DNA of 64,000 nt from Streptomyces beijiangensis (GTDB lineage Bacteria > Actinomycetota > Actinomycetes > Streptomycetales > Streptomycetaceae): the NCBI RefSeq assembly GCF_017315755.1, contig NZ_JAFLRJ010000157.1, positions 35,266 to 99,265 of the forward strand, read 5' to 3'. The position numbers and the translations under genes are program-made. Each line of letters starts with the position of its first letter. The first letter of the stretch is position 1. This document shows, in pieces, positions 8,530 to 19,298 of the stretch. Below the pieces are notes generated by a model, which made no database searches, was not told where the DNA came from, and saw nothing but the letters and a program-made list of their open reading frames with translations.

Positions 8530-9522
8530 ATGACCTCAAATCTCCCCACCCGCCGGCTCGGCGCACTGACCGCCTCCGCCCAGGGCCTCGGCTGCATGGG
8601 CATGAGCCACGCGTACGGCGCTGCGGACGACGGTGAGTCGATCGCGACCATCCACCGCGCCCTCGACCTCGGCGTCACGCTCCTCGACACCTCCGACTTC
8701 TACGGACAGGGCCACAACGAGGAGCTGATCGGCCGCGCCCTCACCGGCGCCCGCCGTGAACAGGCCGTCGTGGCGACGAAGTTCGGCTTCTCCAACCAGC
8801 TCGGCGAACCGACCGCGATCCGTGGCGACGCCGCCTATGTACGGCAGGCCTGCGAGGCCTCGCTGCGCCGCCTCGCCACCGACCACATCGACCTCTACTA
8901 CCAGCACCGGGTCGACCCGCAGGTGCCGATCGAGGAGACCGTCGGCGCGATGGCCGAGCTCGTACAGGCCGGAAAGGTGCGCCACCTCGGCCTCTCCGAG
9001 GCGGGTGCGGAGACGATCCGCCGCGCACACGCGGTGCACCCCATCGCGGCACTGCAGAGCGAATGGTCGCTGTGGACACGGGACTTGGAGGCGGAGATCG
9101 CCCCGGTCTGCCGTGAGCTCGGGGTCGGCCTGGTGCCGTTCTCACCGCTCGGCCGGGGGTTCCTGACCGGCCGCTACACCTCGGTCGAGGGGATGGAGGC
9201 GTCCGACATGCGCCGTACCCAGCCGCGCTTCGCGGACGGCAACCTCGAACAGAACCTGGCGATCGTCGACCACCTCAACACTCTTGCCGCCGAGAAGGGC
9301 GTCACCGCGGGCCAGTTGGCGCTGGCCTGGGTCCAGCACCGGGGCGCGGACGTGGTGCCGATCCCCGGCACGCGCCGCCAGAAGTACCTGGAGGAGAACC
9401 TCGCCGCCGTGGCCGTCGAGCTGTCGCAGCAGGAGCTGGCGGCGATCGACGCGGCCGCCCCCGCGGGCAAGGTGGCCGGCACCCGTTACGACGAGGGCAG
9501 CCTGCGCTTCGTCAACGGCTGA
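8530..9522 (+). CDS. Aldo/keto reductase
   Basis: This 330-aa NADPH-dependent oxidoreductase has the (alpha/beta)8 barrel of the AKR superfamily. The catalytic tetrad is visible: Asp and Tyr in DTSDFYG, Lys in VVATKFG and His in DLYYQHRVD. The C-terminal cofactor loop appears as [15 protein letters not shown]. It is close to the AKR13-like group of reductases acting on carbonyls such as methylglyoxal or aromatic aldehydes; the physiological substrate is unknown. It is transcribed divergently from the MarR operon and ends at a strong terminator shared with aconitase. Confidence 0.93.
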   Translation: MTSNLPTRRLGALTASAQGLGCMGMSHAYGAADDGESIATIHRALDLGVTLLDTSDFYGQGHNEELIGRALTGARREQAVVATKFGFSNQLGEPTAIRGDAAYVRQACEASLRRLATDHIDLYYQHRVDPQVPIEETVGAMAELVQAGKVRHLGLSEAGAETIRRAHAVHPIAALQSEWSLWTRDLEAEIAPVCRELGVGLVPFSPLGRGFLTGRYTSVEGMEASDMRRTQPRFADGNLEQNLAIVDHLNTLAAEKGVTAGQLALAWVQHRGADVVPIPGTRRQKYLEENLAAVAVELSQQELAAIDAAAPAGKVAGTRYDEGSLRFVNG

Positions 9523-9533
9523 GCGGGAACGAC

Positions 9534-9570
9534 CGAGGGCCGCACCCCCCGCCTGGGGGTGCGGCCCTCG
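9534..9570. terminator. Bidirectional terminator between aldo/keto reductase and aconitase
   Basis: A perfect 16-bp stem (9534–9549 with 9555–9570) and a 5-nt loop lie in the 66-bp gap between the two convergent stop codons. Confidence 0.92.
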
Positions 9571-9588
9571 ACTACGTGCCCGTACCGC

Positions 9589-12408
<2,820 letters not shown>

Positions 12409-12428
12409 TTATCTCGATGTCGAGATAA
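12409..12428. promoter_or_regulatory. TTATCTCGA inverted repeat upstream of acnA
   Basis: TTATCTCGA (12409–12417), two spacer bases and TCGAGATAA (12420–12428) form a perfect 9-bp inverted repeat about 110 bp upstream of the aconitase GTG. The AT-rich arms stand out in this GC-rich DNA and look like a dimeric repressor site. The cognate regulator is unknown; the adjacent ArsR-like regulator at 12521–13606 is one candidate. Confidence 0.5.
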
Positions 12429-12520
12429 CTCTAGTACACCACCGCTCCGGGGTCATGTCCGGGCCGCTCCTGACGGCTCCTGACCGCTCTCATCCGATCT
12501 CATCCGATCGAGGCGTTCAC

Positions 12521-13606
12521 TCAGCGCAGTACGGCCGCCAGCAGGTCGGTTCCCAGCGCCGTCAGATCATGCAGATTGAGGGTGTAGCGGACGTAGCGGC
12601 CCTCCCGCTGGGCCGTGAGCAGGTCCGCGCGGCGCAGGACAGCGAGGTGGCGGGAAACCTCCGGGGGCGAAAGCCCCCAGGCATGGGCCAGCTCACCGGT
12701 GGTGTGCGGGCCGCGGGCCAGGGTGCGCAGCAGCCGTAGCCGTACCGGATGCGCGAGTGCCTCCAGCCGTAGCGTGACCGTTTCCAGCGATACCGGCTCC
12801 GGTGGACTCGCCTCGGCCACGGGGTACTGCACCACCGGCTGCCACCCGGGCGCGTGGACCACCACCAGGTGCGGGCGCCCGAAGACGCTGGGGAGGAAGG
12901 TGACCCCGGCGCCGTGGGCGGCGGTCGCGTTGTCCTGCAGCTTGTCCACGATGATGCAGTTGCCGTCGGGCGCCAGGGTGACGGCGCCGGAGACCGATGA
13001 GAGCGCCGCCCCGGTGCCCTGGCGCTTCAGCAGGTCGTTCTTCAGGCGCAGGTCGGTGGCGAGTCGCACGGCGACGCCCGTCCAGGCGGCGTCGAAGAAG
13101 GCCTCGGCGCACTGTTCGAGGGTGTCACGCACCCGCGCCCGTACGGCGGCCGGATCCGCGAGCAGCCGTTCCGCGAAGGCCTCTTGGAGCGCGCCGCGGG
13201 CCTGGGCCAGATCCAGGGCCCGCTCGCGCGCCGTCAGGTCGGCGAGGGGCGACGGCGCGGCGAAGTGGACCCGGTTGCTGCCGCACGTGGTGACGAGCGC
13301 GGCGGTCACATACGTTTCATCGTCGATCCGGTCCACATCGTCCAACTCCTCGGCGAGGGTCGGACGGGGACGGGCGGGGACCAGGAAGTCGGCTCGTGAG
13401 GAACGCCAGAGGAACTCCGCCTCCCTGAGCCGCTCGGCCAGCTCCGGCCGCAGCCCGGCCCAGACGTCCCCGGCCCAGTCGGCGAGCTGCGGGTGATGCG
13501 CGGGTTCGGCCAGCACGTGCAGCATCGCGGTCAGCTCGGCCAGCGGGGAAGCGGCGAACCGCAGTCGCCCGGACGGCAGGCCGCCGATGTCGATCCTCAA
13601 CGTCAT
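12521..13606 (-). CDS. ArsR-like winged-helix regulator with DUF5937-type N-terminal domain
   Basis: This 361-aa protein has a long N-terminal domain (about 1–265) of the type found in actinobacterial DUF5937 proteins. A C-terminal ArsR-type winged helix follows: RLEALAHPVRLRLLRTLARGPHTTGELAHAWGLSPPEVSRHLAVL, ending with AQREGRYVRYTLN. No ArsR metal-binding cysteine motif is visible, so the signal is probably an organic ligand or protein. The gene diverges from an MFS transporter with a palindrome between them, which suggests that it controls that transporter. Confidence 0.85.
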   Translation of the reverse strand: MTLRIDIGGLPSGRLRFAASPLAELTAMLHVLAEPAHHPQLADWAGDVWAGLRPELAERLREAEFLWRSSRADFLVPARPRPTLAEELDDVDRIDDETYVTAALVTTCGSNRVHFAAPSPLADLTARERALDLAQARGALQEAFAERLLADPAAVRARVRDTLEQCAEAFFDAAWTGVAVRLATDLRLKNDLLKRQGTGAALSSVSGAVTLAPDGNCIIVDKLQDNATAAHGAGVTFLPSVFGRPHLVVVHAPGWQPVVQYPVAEASPPEPVSLETVTLRLEALAHPVRLRLLRTLARGPHTTGELAHAWGLSPPEVSRHLAVLRRADLLTAQREGRYVRYTLNLHDLTALGTDLLAAVLR

Positions 13607-13647
13607 CCCCTCATTCTCGGTGCTCGGACCGCCGACGACCGCGTCGA

Positions 13648-13664
13648 TTGACGTTGTCCGTCAA
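13648..13664. promoter_or_regulatory. Palindrome between ArsR-like regulator and MFS transporter
   Basis: TTGACG-TTGTC-CGTCAA is a 6-bp inverted repeat with a 5-bp centre, midway in the 99-bp divergent gap. Its left arm also reads as a -35-like TTGACG for the MFS gene, so a bound regulator would occlude the promoter. Confidence 0.5.
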
Positions 13665-13705
13665 CCGGCACGGCCGTCCCGGCGGCCGAACGCACCGTTG
13701 GCGCC

Positions 13706-14995
13706 ATGGCAACCACCACCAAGCTCCAGCCGCGCGCTCTCGTCCGTGCCTCCGGAGGCCCCCGCTATGCCGTCGCCCTGGCCGTGGACGCGCTCGGCAC
13801 CGGCATGCTGCGGCCCTTTCTGCTGCTGTACGGGGTGACCGTGCTCAGGCTGTCCGCGTCGGCCACCGGCATCGCCATGACGGTCGGCACCGTCGTGGGC
13901 CTGGTGTGCATGCCCGCGGTCGGCCGATGGCTGGACCGGGGTGCACGCAGCACGGTCGTGGCAGCGTCGATGCTGGTGCGCGTGCTGGGCGTGGCGCTTC
14001 TGCTGGCCGCCCCGGCAGGGCACGTCGGGCTGTTCGCGACGGCGGCACTCTTCCTCGGCATCGGCAACCAGGCCTGGCCGGCCGCCCACGCAGCCCTCGT
14101 GGCCACGGTCGCCCACGGCCGCGAACGCGATGCCGCTCTCGCGGGAGGCCGCGCCCTGCGCAACGCCGGCATGGGCGCGGGCGCCCTCGTCGCCACCGCA
14201 TGCCTGGCGGGCGGCACCACCGCGATGCAGGCGCTGGCGGCCGTGACCGGGCTCGCCTATCTCGCTGCTGCGGCCTTGGCGTGGTCGGTCCACCTGCGCG
14301 CGTATCCGGCCGCTGCCCCGGCCAAGGACAGGAAGGACAGGAAGGACAGGGGCGACGAGCCCGCACCCCGGATGCGCGCGCTGCTCGCCGCCAACGTGGC
14401 CTACGCCTTCTGCCTCAACGTCACCGAAATCGCGCTTCCCCTGGTCCTGGTGACACAACTGCACGCATCCCCGATGTGGTCGGCAGCCATCTTCGTGGCC
14501 AACACGGTGCTGGTGGTCACCCTGCAGGTTCCGGTCACCGTCCTGATGTCCCGCTTCCCCCGGCGGACCGTACTGGCTCTCGCCGGCGTGGTGCTCACCG
14601 TGTCCTACCTCGGCTTCCTCGCGGCCACCTCACTCGGACACGGCTGGGGTGCCCCGGCCGTCGCCGCGGTGTCCGTGATCTGCACCATCGGCGAGATCAT
14701 CTATGCCGGCAGCGCCACCGCGCTCGTCACCGCCATCGCACCGGCCCATGTCCTGGGGCGCGTCCTGGCGCGCTTCCAGCTCTCGACGGGCTTCGGCCTC
14801 GCCGTCTCCCCGGCGGTCATCACCGCTCTCGCACCCCACGGCTCGGCCGCCCTCTGGGGCAGCCTCGCCGCTGCGACGCTTCTGTCCGCCTCAGCCGTCG
14901 CCACCGAGCCTCCGCAAAAACCCGTTTGCGGACCACCGCGACCACTGCTAATTTTCCGGTGGCCGTGCAAGAGAACGAGGAGGTGGTACCCGTGA
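13706..14995 (+). CDS. Major facilitator superfamily transporter
   Basis: The open frame encodes 429 aa with about 12 hydrophobic segments, two six-helix halves and a short charged central loop (KDRKDRKDRGDEP). The typical MFS A-like motif is visible as GRWLDRGARS after helix 2. It probably exports a drug or metabolite; substrate unknown. The ATG at 13706 follows a promoter region with little SD, so translation may be leaderless or weakly initiated. The last ~30 codons lie over a strong hairpin (14911–14932) and read as a non-membrane Arg/Pro/Trp-rich tail. The true family end is probably near residue 400, and the tail may be run-on coding through a terminator. Confidence 0.85.
   Translation: MATTTKLQPRALVRASGGPRYAVALAVDALGTGMLRPFLLLYGVTVLRLSASATGIAMTVGTVVGLVCMPAVGRWLDRGARSTVVAASMLVRVLGVALLLAAPAGHVGLFATAALFLGIGNQAWPAAHAALVATVAHGRERDAALAGGRALRNAGMGAGALVATACLAGGTTAMQALAAVTGLAYLAAAALAWSVHLRAYPAAAPAKDRKDRKDRGDEPAPRMRALLAANVAYAFCLNVTEIALPLVLVTQLHASPMWSAAIFVANTVLVVTLQVPVTVLMSRFPRRTVLALAGVVLTVSYLGFLAATSLGHGWGAPAVAAVSVICTIGEIIYAGSATALVTAIAPAHVLGRVLARFQLSTGFGLAVSPAVITALAPHGSAALWGSLAAATLLSASAVATEPPQKPVCGPPRPLLIFRWPCKRTRRWYP
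14911..14932. terminator. Hairpin at the 3' end of the MFS gene
   Basis: TCCGCAAA (14911–14918), a 6-nt loop and TTTGCGGA (14925–14932) form an 8-bp stem followed by AT-richer DNA. Its position, inside the last codons of the MFS frame and just upstream of the leader peptide and hydrolase, fits a terminator separating the two transcription units. Confidence 0.6.
14926..14954 (+). promoter_or_regulatory. Possible promoter for leader peptide and hydrolase
   Basis: TTGCGG (14926–14931) and TAATTT (14949–14954) are separated by 17 bp and precede the leader-peptide SD by about 23 bp. The match is modest, and the -35 overlaps the hairpin at the end of the MFS gene. Confidence 0.3.
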
Positions 14996-15045
14996 ACACA
15001 GTATCGACATGGGTGCTCCCCTCTGGGGTCATGGTCGGGCGATAG
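14992..15045 (+). CDS. 17-aa putative regulatory leader peptide upstream of alpha/beta hydrolase
   Basis: A GTG start at 14992 has an excellent SD (GAGGAGG, 14977–14983, 8-nt spacing) and opens a frame of only 17 codons, MNTVSTWVLPSGVMVGR. Its stop (15043–15045) touches the first base of a hairpin that covers the next gene's ribosome-binding site. The SD is much stronger than that of the downstream gene. Within the leader, GCTCCC (15015–15020) can pair with GGGAGC (15053–15058), which competes with the downstream hairpin. This is the classical layout of ribosome-mediated attenuation, as in inducible antibiotic-resistance leaders. Function is inferred from layout; I do not recognise the peptide. 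Confidence 0.65.
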   Translation: MNTVSTWVLPSGVMVGR

Positions 15046-15090
15046 GTCGTCCGGGAGCGCCGTCTCTGAGCCCTCCCGAAAGGCACGACC
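15045..15090 (+). promoter_or_regulatory. SD-sequestering hairpin (translational attenuator candidate)
   Basis: GGTCGT (15045–15050) pairs with ACGACC (15085–15090), and CGGGAG (15052–15057) pairs with CTCCCG (15073–15078), giving 12 bp around a 14-nt loop. The hydrolase SD-like AAAGG (15079–15083) lies in the bulge, and the stem ends exactly at the ATG (15091). Formation of this structure should block initiation. Ribosome stalling in the leader could free the start through the alternative pairing with 15015–15020. Confidence 0.6.
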
Positions 15091-15828
15091 ATGCAATTCA
15101 CTTCTGAACAACACCTCGACGACGGCGTCATCGAACGCGAATTCACCCTCGGCGAGATCCCCGGCATCCTGTGGACGCCCTCATCCGTATCCGCACCGAC
15201 GCCGCTGATCCTGATCAGCCCCCCTCCCCTCGGACTGCGCAAGATGCACCCCCGGCTGGCGGGGCGGGCCCGGCACTACGCGACGAAGTACGGCTGGGCC
15301 GCGGCCACCATCGAGCTCCCCGGGAGCGGTGACCGGCCCCGTTGGGCCGCCGCCGAGCAGGCCCGCGCCGACCTGCGCCGGGCGATGGAGGCAGGCGAGC
15401 CGGTGACCGACGAGATCATCGACGCCCTCGTCCTCCCGCTGGTCGAAAAGTCGGTCCCGGAATGGCGGACCGCCCTGGACGCCCTCCTTTCGCTGCCGGA
15501 GATCGGCGGCCCGGTCGCGTACGAGGGGGGAGTGATCTCCATCGGCGTCCGCCTTGCGGTGGTCGAGCCGCGCATCGCGGTGGCCGGCTTCTACGCCGGG
15601 AGTTTCATTCCCGCCGCCATCCTTGAAGAGGCCCGCCAGGTCACCGTTCCGCTGCGGGTCCTGTTGCAGTGGGACGACGAAGGGAACGACCGGCAGGCGG
15701 CACTCGACCTGTTCGACGCCTTCGGCTCCAAGGAGAAGTCCCTGCACGCCAACCTCGGCGGGCACGCCGGTGTCCCGCGGTCCGAGATGGAGGACGGGGC
15801 CCGGTTCTTCGCCCGGCACCTGAAGTGA
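15091..15828 (+). CDS. Alpha/beta hydrolase (dienelactone-hydrolase-like fold)
   Basis: This 245-aa cytoplasmic alpha/beta-hydrolase has an N-terminal strand and turn ILISPPPLGLRKM. Its putative nucleophile elbow is EGGVISIG, an unusual form in which Gly is not at the -2 position of Ser. An acidic loop LLQWDDEGND and a terminal histidine in LGGHAGVP complete a plausible Ser–Asp–His triad. The substrate is unknown. Expression appears to be controlled by the 17-codon leader and a hairpin over the start site, an arrangement usually found with genes that answer ribosome-targeting or translation-linked stress. That makes a detoxifying esterase or hydrolase worth considering, but this is inference. 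Confidence 0.85.
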   Translation: MQFTSEQHLDDGVIEREFTLGEIPGILWTPSSVSAPTPLILISPPPLGLRKMHPRLAGRARHYATKYGWAAATIELPGSGDRPRWAAAEQARADLRRAMEAGEPVTDEIIDALVLPLVEKSVPEWRTALDALLSLPEIGGPVAYEGGVISIGVRLAVVEPRIAVAGFYAGSFIPAAILEEARQVTVPLRVLLQWDDEGNDRQAALDLFDAFGSKEKSLHANLGGHAGVPRSEMEDGARFFARHLK

Positions 15829-15867
15829 GGCACGGCCGTCGGGCCGACGGCGGAAAGTAGCTGATGT

Positions 15868-15930
15868 CTGCCGGCATGCCGCTCGTCGAGGACGGGTCCC
15901 GGCCCTCCTCGATGAGCGGCATGCCGGCAG
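15868..15930. terminator. 25-bp inverted repeat, likely strong terminator
   Basis: Arms at 15868–15892 and 15906–15930 are complementary at 24 of 25 positions, with a G·T mismatch and a 13-nt loop. The structure lies after the hydrolase and only 25 bp before the next gene on the same strand. It is unusually long for a terminator. It contains GCATGC-type self-complementary sub-motifs and could also be a protein-binding site. Confidence 0.7.
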
Positions 15931-15955
15931 GCGCGACTTCGAACGGAGCCATCTG

Positions 15956-16414
15956 ATGACAGAGCACACGATCACGCTGCACATCGACCGTGACAGGGTC
16001 CATGCGGGGGACGACGATTCCCCGTACCGCACGATTGGCGAGAGCCGTACCGTGCGCGGGGACATCACCGTCGGCGAGGCTCTCGACGCCATCACTCACG
16101 GCCGTGACCGTTACCACCTGGCCTCCATAGCGGGAGGGGCGACCTGGGTGCTGTACGGCGGCCCGGCGGACAGCGAGAAGTCCCGCGCGGTGGGCAGGAG
16201 CAGCACCGCGCTCGCCGTCATCGAAGAGCCGGATCGGGCAGACCGGCGCGAGGAGCCCGGACTGCTGGTCGACCCGGGCCTGGCACTGTCCTCTCTCGCG
16301 GGCACGGGCGGGGGCGTGATGTTTGTTTTCCAATGTCTCCAGCAGGCCGACCCGCAACAGACGTGGCAACGCCTGCACGACGAATGCTCTGTCCCTCCAT
16401 CTCCCCGCGCATGA
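15956..16414 (+). CDS. Hypothetical protein
   Basis: This 152-aa soluble, acidic protein has an ACGGAG-type SD about 8 nt upstream. The N-terminal half is beta-rich (HTITLHIDRDRVHAGDDDSPY) and the centre contains GGATWVLYGG. I see no catalytic motif, signal peptide or membrane segment. It lies between the 25-bp inverted repeat and a dienelactone hydrolase gene 65 bp downstream. Codon usage and SD favour this strand over the long antisense frames. I do not recognise a family. Confidence 0.65.
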   Translation: MTEHTITLHIDRDRVHAGDDDSPYRTIGESRTVRGDITVGEALDAITHGRDRYHLASIAGGATWVLYGGPADSEKSRAVGRSSTALAVIEEPDRADRREEPGLLVDPGLALSSLAGTGGGVMFVFQCLQQADPQQTWQRLHDECSVPPSPRA

Positions 16415-16479
16415 AAGGGTGGTGATCGACTCGGGGCCGGTCCGTCGCCCCGGACGCCGTCCCGCAGGAGCTGACCGCC

Positions 16480-17190
16480 ATGACCGAACTGCCGAAGCCG
16501 ACCGGGGCCCCGGCCCACCAGAACGTGACCTTCCCCAGCGCCGGGGGCTCCGCGCACGGCTATCTCGCGCTTCCGCCGACCGGACAGGGTCCCGGCGTCA
16601 TCGTCATCCAGGAGTGGTGGGGTCTGACCGACCACATCGCGAATGTCGCCGACCGGCTCGCGGCGGAGGGCTTCGTCGTCCTCGCACCCGACCTCTACGG
16701 CGGCAACGTCGCGCACGACAGCGGAGAAGCGTTCCGGATGATGCGGGAGCTTCCGGTGGAGCACGGCGTCGAGCTGCTGTCCGGCGCCGTCGACCACCTG
16801 CTGGGGCTGCCCGAGGTCACGTCGGGCACCGTGGGATCGGTCGGCTTCTGCATGGGCGGCGGCTTCGTGATCCAGCAGGCCGCGGCCGATCCGCGCGTCA
16901 GTGCCGCGGTGCCCTTCTACGGAGTGATCCAGGGCCCCCTGCCGGACTTCTCGGGTCTGAAGGCCCAGATCCAGGGTCACTACGGCGAGCTCGACAGCAC
17001 CGTTCCGCTCGACAGCCTCACAGAGCTGAGCGAAGCGGTCGAGCGGCAGTCCGGCGTCACCGCCGACCTGCGCCTCTACCCCGCCGGGCACGCCTTCTTC
17101 AACGACGGCCACCCGGAGGTATACGCCCCCGGACCGGCCGCGCAGGCCTGGGAGAGCACGCTGACGTTCCTGCACGAGCAGCTGGGCTGA
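16480..17190 (+). CDS. Dienelactone hydrolase family protein
   Basis: This 236-aa alpha/beta hydrolase belongs to the carboxymethylenebutenolidase family. The oxyanion-loop strand VIVIQEWWGL, the elbow GFCMGGGF with nucleophilic Cys, the acidic turn GELDSTVP and GHAFFNDGHPEVY with catalytic His are all present. Family members open dienelactones in chlorocatechol or aromatic breakdown, though many act on other esters. An AGGAG SD precedes the ATG. No aromatic-ring cleavage genes are adjacent, so its substrate is open. Confidence 0.93.
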   Translation: MTELPKPTGAPAHQNVTFPSAGGSAHGYLALPPTGQGPGVIVIQEWWGLTDHIANVADRLAAEGFVVLAPDLYGGNVAHDSGEAFRMMRELPVEHGVELLSGAVDHLLGLPEVTSGTVGSVGFCMGGGFVIQQAAADPRVSAAVPFYGVIQGPLPDFSGLKAQIQGHYGELDSTVPLDSLTELSEAVERQSGVTADLRLYPAGHAFFNDGHPEVYAPGPAAQAWESTLTFLHEQLG

Positions 17191-17197
17191 GCCCCGC

Positions 17198-19276
17198 CTA
17201 GCGCGCCCCTCCCCGGCTCCGTACCAGCAGCCAGAGGAAGTACGGCGTCCCGATCACCGCGGTGAGCAGACCGGCCCCGAGCTGGGCCGGTGCGATCACC
17301 GTCCGGCCCACCACGTCCGCCGTGCACACCAGCACCGCACCGAGCAGCACCGCCACCGGCACCACCCGCGCATGCCGGCGGCCCACCAGTGCGCGTGCGG
17401 CGTGCGGGGCCACCAGGCCGACGAAGGCGATGGTCCCGGCGGCGGCGACGGCCGCCGCGCTCAACAGGACGGCCAGCGCCAGGAATCCCGGACGCGACCG
17501 GGCCAGCCCGAGGCCCAGCAGTCTCGGAGTGTCCTCGTCGAGCGAGACCAGGTCGAGTTCGGTACGCCGTACGACCGCGACAGCGAGCGCCGCCACCAGC
17601 ACGACGGCGAGCGGCAGCAGGTCCGGCATGGTCCGCCCGTACGTCGAACCGGACAGCCAGGTCAGCGCCTTGGTGGCGTTGAACGGGTCGGTGAGGACGA
17701 TGAACAGGCTGATCAGGGCGGAGCTCGCGGTGGCGACCCCCATGCCGACCAGGACGAGACGGTTCTGCTGGAAGCCGCCGCGCGCGGACAGCCCGAAGAC
17801 GATGACGGAGGCCAGGGCCGCGCCCGCGAAGGCCGCACCGGCGAGCGCCGTGGGACCGGCCGACGGCACGGACGTCAGAAGGATCACCGCGCCGAGCGCG
17901 GCTCCGCCGGAGACGCCCATGACGCCCGGTTCGGCGAGCGGATTGCGGGTCACCGCCTGGACCAGGGTGCCTGCCAGTGCGAGGGCCGCACCCGCGAGGA
18001 GGGCGGCGAGCACGCGCGGCACCCGGGTGTCGAGGACGAACGTGACGGCCCGGCCCGACCTGCCCTGCGCCCAGTTCATGACATCGCCGAACAACAGCTT
18101 GGTGTCGCCGAGCAGTACGGAGGCGACGGTCAGCGCGATCAGTACCGCCACCAGCGTCCCGGCCACGGCCAGGAAGACGGCCCGGCTGCGGATGCGCAAC
18201 CGGTCGGGCGCGGCGGCGGCCCCGCTGTCCCGGCCCCTGGTCGCCAGTCCCACCAGGAACACAGCGCCGAGCAGACTCGTCACCACACCGGTCGGCACGG
18301 CCACCGCCACGTCGGCCGGCACCAGTGTCCGCAGGACGACGTCCGAGCCGAGGACCAGGGCCGCACCGGCCAGCGCGGACACCGCCACATTCGTACGCAA
18401 GCGGGAGAAGGCGCGGTAGCGGCGTGCCGGCAGGCGTACGGCGGCCGGGGCGCAGAGCCCGACGAAGCCGATCGGGCCCGCGAGGGTGACGGCCGCGGCG
18501 GACAGCAGGGCGCAGAGCACGACGGTGGTGACACGGGTGGCCCGCACCGGTACGCCCAGACCCCGCGCGGCGTCGTCGCCGAGCGCCAGGGCGTCGACCC
18601 GGCGGGCGACCAGCAGCAGTCCCGCGAGACCGGCGAGAGCGAGCGGCACCATCCAGAGCACCCCGCCGAAACCGTTCTGCGCGATGCTGCCCTGGTTCCA
18701 GGCGTACAGCCCCTGCGTCTGTACGGGGAACAGCAGCAGCAGTCCTTCCGTGACGGAGCTGAGGCCGAGGGTGAGGGCGCTGCCCGCCAGGACCAGCCGT
18801 ACGGTCCCGGCTCCCAGCCCCGACATGCCGAGCACGACGGCCGCAGCCGCCAGGCCGCCGACGAAGGCGACGCCCGACGAGGCGAGCAGCGGCAGCGAGA
18901 CGCCGGTCGCGGCGACAAGTCCGAGCGAGAGATAGGAACCGGCGTTGACCGCCAGGGTGTCGGGCGCGGCGAGCACATTGCGGCTGACGGCCTGGAGGGC
19001 GGCGCCCGCCATGCCGAGCACCGCCCCGACGAACAGTCCGGCGGCCATGCGCGGCAGCCGTGAGGCGATGACGACGGAGGCGTCGGCCGGGTCGGCCTGC
19101 CCGGTGAGCGCCTTCCAGACCTCTGCGGCGCCGACGGCGGCTGTGCCCTGCGCGATGTCGACGACGGCGAGTGCGGTGACCAGCAGGACGAGCACGGCCG
19201 TCACCGCTGCCGCGCCGCCCTTCCGGGAAGCCGCCGCCGCGGTGGGGCCGGCGGGAACGGTGGTGGTGACGGCCAT
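17198..19276 (-). CDS. Iron-siderophore ABC transporter, fused FecCD-type permease
   Basis: This 692-aa membrane protein is two FecCD permease units joined head to tail (about residues 1–340 and 350–692). Each has about 9–10 helices and the conserved region before the cytoplasmic coupling helix (…SRLPRMAAGLFVGAVLGMAG in the first half, DTRVPRVLAALLAGAALALAG in the second). Such fusions correspond to FhuB-type permeases, which need only one polypeptide to build the channel. It is the last gene of an operon with a binding lipoprotein (22 bp upstream) and an ATPase. Control should come from the iron box at 21172–21190. Confidence 0.93.
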   Translation of the reverse strand: MAVTTTVPAGPTAAAASRKGGAAAVTAVLVLLVTALAVVDIAQGTAAVGAAEVWKALTGQADPADASVVIASRLPRMAAGLFVGAVLGMAGAALQAVSRNVLAAPDTLAVNAGSYLSLGLVAATGVSLPLLASSGVAFVGGLAAAAVVLGMSGLGAGTVRLVLAGSALTLGLSSVTEGLLLLFPVQTQGLYAWNQGSIAQNGFGGVLWMVPLALAGLAGLLLVARRVDALALGDDAARGLGVPVRATRVTTVVLCALLSAAAVTLAGPIGFVGLCAPAAVRLPARRYRAFSRLRTNVAVSALAGAALVLGSDVVLRTLVPADVAVAVPTGVVTSLLGAVFLVGLATRGRDSGAAAAPDRLRIRSRAVFLAVAGTLVAVLIALTVASVLLGDTKLLFGDVMNWAQGRSGRAVTFVLDTRVPRVLAALLAGAALALAGTLVQAVTRNPLAEPGVMGVSGGAALGAVILLTSVPSAGPTALAGAAFAGAALASVIVFGLSARGGFQQNRLVLVGMGVATASSALISLFIVLTDPFNATKALTWLSGSTYGRTMPDLLPLAVVLVAALAVAVVRRTELDLVSLDEDTPRLLGLGLARSRPGFLALAVLLSAAAVAAAGTIAFVGLVAPHAARALVGRRHARVVPVAVLLGAVLVCTADVVGRTVIAPAQLGAGLLTAVIGTPYFLWLLVRSRGGAR

Positions 19277-19298
19277 GATGTCTACGTGCGTCCCGTCG

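Noticed and set aside
13661..14464. 267-codon minus-strand frame opposite the MFS gene
   Set aside because: Shadow of transmembrane coding; Gln/His/Gly-rich with no domain.
16111..17175. Minus-strand frame over the hypothetical protein and dienelactone hydrolase
   Set aside because: No domain and overlaps a well-supported hydrolase on the plus strand.
17372..19063. 563-codon frame antisense to the fused iron permease
   Set aside because: Arg/Gly/Gln-rich composition typical of an antisense to membrane helices; no domain.
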